Assembly (NCBI GenBank): GCA_947629395.1 | Contig: CANRDQ010000021.1 | Coordinates: 1-22,497, forward strand | Source: an uncultured Bacilli bacterium | GTDB lineage: Bacteria > Bacillota_I > Bacilli_A > RF39 > UBA660 | Direction of reading: 5' to 3' | Length of the DNA: 22,497 nt | In this document: positions 16,695-22,497 of the stretch, one piece after another | How positions within the stretch are numbered: the stretch's first letter is position 1 | Layout: every line of letters starts with the position of its first letter | Made by a program: the position numbers and the translations under genes | The notes under the pieces: model-generated | Database searches by the model: none | Told to the model about the DNA's origin: nothing | Seen by the model: only the letters and a program-made list of their open reading frames with translations

Positions 16695-17435
16695 CTACTT
16701 CTCTTTTATTTTATTTAAAACTTTTTCTTTTAATCTTTCAAATTCTTCTTTCTTATCTTCTTTAACATCAATAGATTCAATAAATCTATTTAAATTACCA
16801 GTTTCTCTTAATATATCTAAACTTTCTTGAAAATTAATATCAAAAACAAAAGCTAAATCTAATAAGACTCGATCACTTTTCCCTTTAATAGTTTTTAAAC
16901 TTATAGTCTTTTCAGCACAATAATTATTTAAAACATCTTCACTAACTTCATCATAACCAAAACTGTTTTTAAAAGCCTTAGCTTTTTGTTTATAGATATC
17001 AACTTTATCCATATCACGAATCATTCTAGAAAATAATCTACCTCGGTCTTCTTCAGGAAGCATAAATTTATTATGATACTTAATAGCGTGTTCAATAATT
17101 TCATCATATAGACGACTATCTATAAAATCTTTAATATGTCCCTTATCAAATAAATAGTAACAACTTTCATCAGCATGATCCATATTTTTATCACTAAATG
17201 AATGATACTTTCTAACCTGTTCAAATCTACCTATATCATGAAGTAAACCAATTACTTTAGCTAAAACAGTTTGTTCTTCTGTTAAGTTAAATCTTTTTGA
17301 TAACTCTTCCATTAAGGCCGCTACTGTATAACTATGATGGTATTTTCTATCTATCATGTCATCATCAAAATTATAATTATGAACATATTCATCAAACACT
17401 TTTGAACATTTTTCAAAATCTTCTTCTGTTAACAT
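16695..17435 (-). CDS. HD-domain phosphohydrolase
   Basis: 246 residues, cytoplasmic and mostly helical. The HD metal site is complete: H34 (HSYTVAALMEEL), H66-D67 (IGLLHDIGRFEQ), H116 and H121 (HAIKYHNK), and D141 or D143 (IRDMDKVD). HD proteins hydrolyse phosphoester bonds in nucleotides or cyclic nucleotides; the substrate here is not readable. A perfect AGGAGGG lies 5 bases before the ATG. It is the first gene behind the Val T-box and nearly abuts valS, so its product rises when charged tRNA-Val is scarce. A role in a starvation response such as nucleotide turnover is conceivable but unproven. Confidence 0.85.
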   Translation of the reverse strand: MLTEEDFEKCSKVFDEYVHNYNFDDDMIDRKYHHSYTVAALMEELSKRFNLTEEQTVLAKVIGLLHDIGRFEQVRKYHSFSDKNMDHADESCYYLFDKGHIKDFIDSRLYDEIIEHAIKYHNKFMLPEEDRGRLFSRMIRDMDKVDIYKQKAKAFKNSFGYDEVSEDVLNNYCAEKTISLKTIKGKSDRVLLDLAFVFDINFQESLDILRETGNLNRFIESIDVKEDKKEEFERLKEKVLNKIKEK

Positions 17436-17451
17436 ATTATCCCTCCTAAAT

Positions 17452-17671
17452 AAAAAAAACGCCGTCTTTCATCTAAGGACGAAAAACCGCGGTACCACCT
17501 TAATTTACAAATTGTTTGTAATCTCTATAAGCTTAACGTGCTTGAACCGTTATCTCTTACTAAACTCAGAAATAAAACTCCATCGCTACCTTCTATAGTA
17601 TTTATTATATAGTTCCACCACACCTATACTCTCTTTAAATAAAATCCTATATACTCCTCGACTTCGCTGTC
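17452..17671 (-). promoter_or_regulatory. T-box riboswitch 2, specifier GUA (Val), before HD-valS
   Basis: The minus-strand leader has GAGGAGTATAT, AGAGAG, GGTGTGGTGGAA and GAAGGTAGC with GTA at 17587-17589. The core AAGGTGGTACCGCGG lies at 17487-17501. The terminator stem is 17481-17491 with 17460-17470 (one mismatch, 10-base loop) followed by eight T (17452-17459). Bases 17602-17642 are identical to 14074-14114 of T-box 1. A small extra hairpin (GACTTCGCTGTC on plus, 17660-17671) precedes Stem I. This is a transcriptional attenuator responding to uncharged tRNA-Val. Confidence 0.94.
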
Positions 17672-17691
17672 TCTCATAAAAGTTCTCATAT

Positions 17692-17700
17692 AATATAACA
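17692..17700 (-). promoter_or_regulatory. Extended -10 promoter of the valine operon
   Basis: Minus-strand TGTTATATT (17692-17700) fits TGnTATAAT with one mismatch. The -35 is weak (TAGAAA, 18-base spacing). Transcription would begin near 17685, just before the T-box. Confidence 0.5.
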
Positions 17701-17742
17701 CATTTTTAATAAAATTTCTAGTCCTTTTTAAATACTCCTAAA

Positions 17743-18369
17743 TTATGAAGATATTTTTATTGCTTTTTTAGTCATCTTTTTAACATTTTTATAACTATTT
17801 TTATACCAATCTAGGAACTTATCAGTAGCGCTTATATTATCATCAGGTCTATTACGTCTTTCTTCATCTGTCATTTCCGCTAAAGTCTTAGTACAATTAT
17901 CAGGAATAAAAACATACCATAAATTAGATTTAGCTTTTTGCATATGATCTCCCTTTTTACTTTCTGAAAGACTCCCTTTACAAGTTCCAAAAAATTGATA
18001 AAATTCCTTACCATCATAAAAAGTAAGACAATCTAGAAAATAACAACTCCTATCATCCACATCTTTCATTACTTCTAATAACTTTTCCACATCAGAACTA
18101 ACACCACTTCGTTTAACAAAAGCACCAGGATAACCTGGATTATTAGGATAACTATTTATATAAAAACCACTATCCGCTACAAAAACAGGACTTTGTAATT
18201 TATCATAAGCACTTTTCGCTTTTTCTTTAGATATATAACTAATATCATTTATATCAGGTTCATTTAAATCACATTTAAAATAATCTATAAAAATATTTTC
18301 ATGTTCAAACCTCTCTTTTACACCAATATATTTACCATAGTTTCCTGTAACATAAGTTAAATTCTCCAT
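17743..18369 (-). CDS. Non-canonical purine NTP pyrophosphatase (ITPase/Ham1 family)
   Basis: Hydrolyses ITP/XTP-type nucleotides to monophosphates, keeping deaminated purines out of DNA and RNA. The 208 residues carry the family start VTGNYGKY (T8, G9, N10, K13) and ADSGFYI...NNPGYPGAF (D66, S67, G68, P78-G79), with the late segment EMTDEERRNRPDD. Several positions differ from typical RdgB (for example DSGFYI for DSGL..., no clear SHR.A motif near the end), so it may be a divergent member with another substrate. GGAGG lies 6 bases before the ATG. It is the last plausible gene of its own transcript, just upstream of T-box 2 in the same direction. Confidence 0.75.
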   Translation of the reverse strand: MENLTYVTGNYGKYIGVKERFEHENIFIDYFKCDLNEPDINDISYISKEKAKSAYDKLQSPVFVADSGFYINSYPNNPGYPGAFVKRSGVSSDVEKLLEVMKDVDDRSCYFLDCLTFYDGKEFYQFFGTCKGSLSESKKGDHMQKAKSNLWYVFIPDNCTKTLAEMTDEERRNRPDDNISATDKFLDWYKNSYKNVKKMTKKAIKISS

Positions 18370-18396
18370 AATAAACCTCCCTAAATATAATTACCT

Positions 18397-18405
18397 CTTA
18401 TATCA
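18397..18405 (-). promoter_or_regulatory. Extended -10 promoter of the ITPase gene
   Basis: Minus-strand TGATATAAG (18397-18405) lies shortly before the gene; no convincing -35. Confidence 0.4.
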
Positions 18406-18431
18406 TAACAATAAAACAGGCAATATATATG

Positions 18432-18911
18432 TCACTTATAAAATTCTCCTAATACTTTTATTTCTTTAATTCTCTTAATATAAAAATGTCTTATTTCTTC
18501 CTTTAATTCACAAAATGCCGCAACTCCCCATTCATTACCTAAAAGAATTAAATCAAAAGGATGAATAACTCTCTTTGATAAACTTTTTTTATCTTTAGAA
18601 TAATAATTTATTTGGCATTTTCTCTTTTCCTTAATCGCTCTATTTATTAAATTAAAATTTTCTTTATTTGGAATATCTATTTTACTCGGAGTAATAAATC
18701 TTTGCGGAACATTTATATTTTGATTTAAAACATAACCACCATAAGGACCTCTTATAGTATCTATATAAATACCCGCTTTTTCTAAATCTTCTTTATATAC
18801 CCTAATCATTCTAGGAGATACTTCTAATTTTTCAGCTAAATCTGAAATACTATATTTTTTACCTGTACTTAAATACTCAAGCATGGTAAGTACATTACTA
18901 ACTTTAGACAT
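18432..18911 (-). CDS. Short HTH-WYL transcriptional regulator
   Basis: 159 residues. An N-terminal winged helix-turn-helix of the HTH_11/DeoR type (about 1-60, YSISDLAEKLEVSPRMIRVYKEDLE, then a GGYVL wing) is followed by a WYL-like domain (about 85-157, INYYS...RVIHPFDLILLGNEWGVAAFC...RHFYIKRIKEI). The usual WYL triplet is WGV here, and the C-terminal WCX extension is missing, so the protein is shorter than most WYL regulators. WYL domains are thought to sense nucleotide ligands. AGGAGG lies 6 bases before the ATG. Being divergent from the ASCH gene over a 78-base gap suggests it may regulate that gene and itself. Confidence 0.82.
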   Translation of the reverse strand: MSKVSNVLTMLEYLSTGKKYSISDLAEKLEVSPRMIRVYKEDLEKAGIYIDTIRGPYGGYVLNQNINVPQRFITPSKIDIPNKENFNLINRAIKEKRKCQINYYSKDKKSLSKRVIHPFDLILLGNEWGVAAFCELKEEIRHFYIKRIKEIKVLGEFYK

Positions 18912-18935
18912 AACTAACCTCCTAAAACGTAATTT

Positions 18936-18968
18936 ATTATATCACAACACTGGGTAATATGTTATAAT
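18936..18968. promoter_or_regulatory. Back-to-back extended -10 promoters (WYL / ASCH)
   Basis: Minus strand: TGATATAAT with the -10 at 18936-18941, serving the WYL gene. Plus strand: TGTTATAAT with the -10 at 18963-18968, serving the ASCH gene. Both -35 regions are poor and overlap each other's territory, so the two polymerases would compete or be blocked by one bound regulator. Confidence 0.6.
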
Positions 18969-18989
18969 TTTTAAAGTTAGAGGTGTTTT

Positions 18990-19541
18990 ATGAAAGAAAT
19001 ATTTTTAAGTTTTAGACCAGAGTTTTTAAAACCAATCTTATATGGTATGAAAAAATATGAATATCGTAAAAGATTCTGTGATGAAGAAACTAGAGCCTAT
19101 TTGTATTTAAGTGGAAAGTCAAGACAAGTAATTGGAGTTATGGAATTAGGAAGAACTATTCGTTTAAAAGAAACTAGAGATAACTATATCGCTTATCCTG
19201 ATACTTTAAAAAGAGTTGATGAATATGTGAACCAAGACAAAATTATGAATGCTGTTCCTATTAAATCTTTAGAACTATTTGATCAACCTATAACTTTAGA
19301 AGAAATAAGAACAGAAATTCCTAATTTTAGACCACCTCAAATGTACTTTGTTTTAGATAATCAACCAAAACTAAAAGACATACTAAAAAAACAACATTTA
19401 AATAAGCCTATATTTATTCATAAACATGATAAAATTTATTATGATAATTTAGCTTTATCCGTTAGTGAAATGGAAAAAACAGCTGAATTTAAAAAACTAG
19501 ATTCTTTACATAGTAATGACTTTCCTAATTTTAAATATTAA
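18990..19541 (+). CDS. ASCH-domain protein
   Basis: 183 residues. The first 60 match an ASCH (PUA-like) fold, including the signature GxKxxExR as G19, K21, E24, R26 (GMKKYEYR), preceded by SFRPEFLKPIL and followed by beta-strands AYLYLSG and VIGVMELG. ASCH proteins bind RNA or, in a few cases, act as small hydrolases; a role here is not known. Residues about 110-183 have no recognised domain. AGAGGTG lies four bases before the ATG. It is divergent from the WYL regulator and ends at a terminator shared with the next, convergent gene. Confidence 0.75.
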   Translation: MKEIFLSFRPEFLKPILYGMKKYEYRKRFCDEETRAYLYLSGKSRQVIGVMELGRTIRLKETRDNYIAYPDTLKRVDEYVNQDKIMNAVPIKSLELFDQPITLEEIRTEIPNFRPPQMYFVLDNQPKLKDILKKQHLNKPIFIHKHDKIYYDNLALSVSEMEKTAEFKKLDSLHSNDFPNFKY

Positions 19542-19556
19542 TTAAAATACTATATC

Positions 19557-19588
19557 AAAAAAAGAATATGATAATCTCATATTCTTTT
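19557..19588. terminator. Bidirectional terminator
   Basis: AAAAGAATATGA (19560-19571) pairs perfectly with TCATATTCTTTT (19577-19588), loop TAATC, with A/T runs on both sides. Confidence 0.85.
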
Positions 19589-20225
19589 ATTTGAATTTAA
19601 CATAATGCATTCCCATGGCTTTATGTACATCATAAGCTCTAGGAAGATGAAAAATCTTTGCCACTATTAAATTATATAATTCATCGGCCATAACTATTGT
19701 AAATAAAGTTACTGTTATAGCTAAAAATAATTTCTTATTCATCTTTTTCGCAATCGCAAAACAAACAGGAACTAAAAAGTAAATTAATATCAAACCAGAA
19801 ATACCAAAGAATAAAACACTTCTTAAACAAACGAAACCTCCAATATTACCAAAGTTCCATATTTCTTGATTATAGTCCCAACATCTCCAACCATTACCTA
19901 TTATATACATACCAAGTCCTGAGAAAAACTCTAAAAGTCCACAGACAATTGTCCCTATCAAAAATACTTTTAAAGGACTTTTTCTCTTTTTATAAGTACA
20001 AAAATATATCAGCATACTCCCAATAGCGTAAATATTTATCCAAGGTAAGAAGTTTCCACCTCTCCAATAAAAATACTTCATTCCCCCATTGAAGTAATAA
20101 AAAACATATTCATATAAAAATCCATAAAACCCAGTTAGGACTATTAATAAACAAAATATTCCCAACATTGTACTTTTATCAAAAGAATGATCCTTATTTA
20201 AATAATCACTATATAATTTTTTCAT
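19587..20225 (-). CDS. Multi-pass membrane protein, PF06541-like (putative ABC-transporter type IV)
   Basis: 212 residues from the ATG at 20225, 5 bases after AGGAGTG; the longer frame from 20258 has no site and crosses the likely -10. There are about five or six hydrophobic segments (about 20-45, 62-77, 86-110, 132-158, 166-185). The motif RCWDYNQEIWNFGNIGGFVCLRS (114 onward) resembles the RWWDYS..PFN..GR..L..S segment of the PF06541 family, whose function is not established despite the ABC-transporter name. An aromatic-rich loop (YFNGGMKYFYWRGGNFLPW) precedes it. Single-gene unit. Confidence 0.65.
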   Translation of the reverse strand: MKKLYSDYLNKDHSFDKSTMLGIFCLLIVLTGFYGFLYEYVFYYFNGGMKYFYWRGGNFLPWINIYAIGSMLIYFCTYKKRKSPLKVFLIGTIVCGLLEFFSGLGMYIIGNGWRCWDYNQEIWNFGNIGGFVCLRSVLFFGISGLILIYFLVPVCFAIAKKMNKKLFLAITVTLFTIVMADELYNLIVAKIFHLPRAYDVHKAMGMHYVKFK

Positions 20226-20256
20226 AACTACACTCCTACTTACAATTACTAAATAC

Positions 20257-20262
20257 ATTATA
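20257..20262 (-). promoter_or_regulatory. Possible -10 of the membrane-protein gene
   Basis: A minus-strand TATAAT (20257-20262) about 30 bases before the chosen start; no -35 recognised. Confidence 0.35.
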
Positions 20263-20300
20263 TAATATAAATTGTATTTAAGATAGAGTATAAATAATTT

Positions 20301-20329
20301 TTGCCCAAATTTTATTTATAATGTATAAT
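20301..20329 (+). promoter_or_regulatory. Promoter of the calcineurin-type phosphoesterase
   Basis: TTGCCC (20301-20306), a 17-base spacer and TATAAT (20324-20329). Confidence 0.7.
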
Positions 20330-20349
20330 GAGCTTAAAGGAGATTGATT

Positions 20350-21186
20350 ATGGATAAAATTGCAATTATTTCAGATATACATGGAAACTTAGAAGCCCTA
20401 AAAGCCGTACTTGACGATATAAAAGAAAAAAACATTCAAACAATATTTTGTTTAGGAGATATCATTGCCAAAGGTACTCATCAACAAGAATGTCTTGACT
20501 TAATAAGAGAAAACTGTGAAGTTGTTATTAAGGGAAACTGTGATGAATTTTTTACTAGTGATATAGATTTAAGTGAAGCTACAGACGAAGAAACTAAATT
20601 AATTCTTTGGAATAAAAGAAAAATAAATCCAGAATCTACAAAATATCTACAACAACTACCTTATTGTCATGAAATTTATATGAGTGGAAGATTAATAAGA
20701 TTTGTTCATGCTCATCCTGAGAAAATTGATAGATTTGTGGGTAATATTGATAAGCTAGAAAATTTCTATAGTTTATTTTTACCTAGCTCTAATACTATAT
20801 CTCAAAATAAAGCTGATATTTTAGTATATGGTCATATTCATACTCCATTTGTACAAAAAATATACAACAGAACAATTATTAATACTGGTTCTGTTGGTGA
20901 ATCTGTAGATGTTTTTAGAAATAAAGAAAAAGATGGAGATACTAGAAATACAACTGTTGCTAATTACTTAATACTAAAAGGAAAACTACATTCTAAAGAT
21001 TTTAAAGATCCATTATCTTACGAAATAGTAAATGTATCTTATGATTTTAATAAAGAATTAAGTTCTAATAAAGATAACATTGATATAGATGGCTACACTA
21101 CTGAACTAACTACAGGAAAATATAGAAATATGTCTATAATATATAAAAGTTTTGAAGCTAGAGGTATTGATAAGGATAAGGTTTAA
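20350..21186 (+). CDS. Calcineurin-like metallophosphoesterase
   Basis: 278 residues from the ATG at 20350 (AAGGAG, 7-base spacing). The dinuclear metal site is complete: SDIHGN (D9, H11), LGDI (D37), GNCDE (N63), FVHAHPE (H120) and GHIHTP (H162, H164). This is the bacterial YfcE/PrpE-like layout of a cytoplasmic phosphodiesterase or phosphatase. The about 70-residue C-terminal extension after the NTGSVGES motif carries no domain I recognise. Substrate unknown. The phosphodiesterase gene 21281 follows 94 bases later but has its own ribosome binding site and a plausible -10. Confidence 0.87.
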   Translation: MDKIAIISDIHGNLEALKAVLDDIKEKNIQTIFCLGDIIAKGTHQQECLDLIRENCEVVIKGNCDEFFTSDIDLSEATDEETKLILWNKRKINPESTKYLQQLPYCHEIYMSGRLIRFVHAHPEKIDRFVGNIDKLENFYSLFLPSSNTISQNKADILVYGHIHTPFVQKIYNRTIINTGSVGESVDVFRNKEKDGDTRNTTVANYLILKGKLHSKDFKDPLSYEIVNVSYDFNKELSSNKDNIDIDGYTTELTTGKYRNMSIIYKSFEARGIDKDKV

Positions 21187-21236
21187 TAAACTTAACAAAT
21201 AATAAAAGAATCTGTTATTATCTAATACCAAATTTA

Positions 21237-21245
21237 TGTTATTAT
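21237..21245 (+). promoter_or_regulatory. Possible extended -10 before the phosphodiesterase gene
   Basis: TGTTATTAT (21237-21245) fits TGnTATAAT with one mismatch; -35 poor. Upstream, TAATAA...TTATTA (21199-21220) could form a weak stem but has no T-tract. Confidence 0.35.
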
Positions 21246-21280
21246 ATATATAGCAATTATTATGGATAAGGAGTTTTATT

Positions 21281-22399
21281 ATGAAGATAAAAAATAATTA
21301 TGATGAATGTTTAACGAATTTAGCTTGTTCTGTAAGAAAATATTTTGGACTTGAATATCATCATAAAACTTTAGATTATATTGACAAAATACTAGAAGAA
21401 AAACAACCAAACAATGTTATTGTTATGCTTTTTGATGGAATGGGATCAAGAATATTAGATAGAACTTTAGATAAAGATTCCTTCTTTGAAAAAAATAAAT
21501 ATAAAGAAATAACAACAGTCTTTCCCGCAACAACTACTGCCGCTACTACTTCTATTCGAACTGGACTAAATCCTATTGAACATGGATGGCTTGGTTGGAA
21601 TACTTATATAAAACCTATAGATAAAACTATAACTTTATTTTTAAAATGTGAAAAAGGAAAACAAGAAACTTGTGAAGAGTTTTTAAAAGTTAAAAATAAA
21701 TTAGTTTCTACTACCATCGCTGATGAAATTGAAGAAAAAGGACTATATCATGCTAAAGAACTTTTTCCATTTAAAACGGGTAATGCTACTGTATATTCTA
21801 ATTTAGATGAAATGTTTAATTTAGTCTTACAAGAAACTAAAAAACCAGATAAAAAGTTTTTATATGTTTACAATGATGAACCTGATCATACAATGCATGA
21901 CTATGGAGCTGATAGTAAGATTGTTAAGGAACTTATTGAAGAAAGAAATAAGAAAACTGAAGAGCTATGTCAAAAACTAGAAGATTCATTAGTTATTGTG
22001 ATTGCTGATCATGGACACATTAAAGTTGATAACATATTTTTAAATGATTATCCTGAATTATTAAATATGTTAGAAAGAACTACTTCTATTGAACAAAGAG
22101 CTGTTTCTTTTAAAGTAAAAAAAGAATATCAACAAGATTTCGTAAATGAATTTAATAAATTATTTGGTAATTATTTTAAACTTTATAATAAATCTGAAAT
22201 AATAGAAAGTAATCTTTTTGGAGATGGTACTCCTAATGAATTATTTGAAGATGCTTTAGGAGATTTTATCGCTATTGCTGAAGATTCTAATAAATGTTTA
22301 GTTACAGATGGTGATGATGTATTATTCTCCCAACATGCAGGATATACTGATGATGAAGTATATATACCACTTATTATCATAGATAAAACTAATATTTAA
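21281..22399 (+). CDS. Alkaline-phosphatase-superfamily phosphodiesterase (PF01663-like)
   Basis: 372 residues with the metal and nucleophile residues of the type I phosphodiesterase/nucleotide pyrophosphatase family: D52 (LFDGMG), a Thr nucleophile in FPATTTAATT (near T84-T86), D202 and H206 (PDHTMHDYG), D243-H244 (ADHGH) and a late His in SQHAGYT. No signal peptide is seen, so unlike many family members it appears cytoplasmic. AAGGAG lies 7 bases before the ATG. Likely substrates are nucleotide or phosphodiester compounds; the sequence does not say which. It follows another phosphoesterase in the same direction. Confidence 0.88.
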   Translation: MKIKNNYDECLTNLACSVRKYFGLEYHHKTLDYIDKILEEKQPNNVIVMLFDGMGSRILDRTLDKDSFFEKNKYKEITTVFPATTTAATTSIRTGLNPIEHGWLGWNTYIKPIDKTITLFLKCEKGKQETCEEFLKVKNKLVSTTIADEIEEKGLYHAKELFPFKTGNATVYSNLDEMFNLVLQETKKPDKKFLYVYNDEPDHTMHDYGADSKIVKELIEERNKKTEELCQKLEDSLVIVIADHGHIKVDNIFLNDYPELLNMLERTTSIEQRAVSFKVKKEYQQDFVNEFNKLFGNYFKLYNKSEIIESNLFGDGTPNELFEDALGDFIAIAEDSNKCLVTDGDDVLFSQHAGYTDDEVYIPLIIIDKTNI

Positions 22400-22469
22400 A
22401 TATAAAAAATAGGAAGTTAAGATTATAATACCTTTAAAGTTCACACTAAATAAAAAGAACATAGAAATA

Positions 22470-22478
22470 TGTTAAAAT
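22470..22478 (+). promoter_or_regulatory. Extended -10 for a gene beyond the edge
   Basis: TGTTAAAAT (22470-22478) is followed by AAAGGA (22487-22492) at the right edge, suggesting that a plus-strand gene starts just outside the window. No terminator is recognised after the phosphodiesterase gene. Confidence 0.35.
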
Positions 22479-22497
22479 ATATTTAGAAAGGACTTTG

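Larger units (their letters stand above)
17436..17742 (-). other. Leader and spacer upstream of the HD gene
   Basis: A 307-base stretch without a gene. It holds T-box 2 (17452-17671), its promoter (17692-17700) and about 40 bases after the ITPase stop in which I see no clear terminator. Confidence 0.7.

Noticed and set aside
21199..21220. Terminator between the two phosphoesterase genes
   Set aside because: The possible stem is only about 6 A/T pairs and no T-tract follows.
22183..22380. Minus-strand open frame inside the phosphodiesterase
   Set aside because: Shadow frame without supporting signals.

Overview
The window is very AT-rich, single-copy-looking bacterial chromosome with standard stop codon use (radC ends in TGA and Trp is TGG throughout). 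Strong AGGAGG-type ribosome binding sites, two T-box leaders, and a radC-mreC-mreD block point to Bacillota. The low GC and compact gene spacing suggest a Bacilli-like gut or Mollicutes-related lineage (Erysipelotrichales/RF39-like); that placement is inference.

Layout, left to right. 1-4600: a partial tRNA-Ile(GAU), a P-type cation ATPase, a tRNA-Lys(CUU) divergent from it, an unknown 209-aa protein behind a promoter with a perfect 18-bp palindrome, and a two-gene unit of an ImmA/IrrE-type metallopeptidase and a small membrane protein. 4600-8880: D-Ala-D-Ala ligase with an unusual Lys/Gly-rich insertion and tail, an alpha/beta hydrolase, an RluB-type pseudouridine synthase, and MreD/MreC. 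8880-10800: RadC, a membrane-anchored SPOR-like protein in the position where Bacillus has spoIIB, and a divergent dCMP deaminase. mreB is not between radC and mreC. 10777-17700: the most unusual part, a minus-strand block with the order T-box / HD-domain hydrolase / bacterial valS / second T-box / archaeal-type valS / NADAR-like protein. Both T-boxes show a GUA (Val) specifier and share 41 identical bases. 17743-22497: an ITPase/Ham1-type NTP pyrophosphatase, a short WYL regulator divergent from an ASCH-domain protein, a PF06541-like membrane protein, a calcineurin-type phosphoesterase and an alkaline-phosphatase-superfamily phosphodiesterase.

How the genes work together: the valine block appears to let uncharged tRNA-Val open two successive gates, first for the HD protein plus the standard ValRS and then for a second ValRS of a different evolutionary type plus a possible ADP-ribosyl-guanine hydrolase. 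The 4600-10100 part is a cell-envelope and shape neighbourhood (ddl, mreC, mreD, SPOR protein). Many promoters carry an extended -10 (TGnTATAAT), and convergent gene pairs share a single bidirectional terminator that overlaps stop codons. Several starts have been moved downstream of the longest open frame because the ribosome binding site fits the internal ATG better; each is noted.
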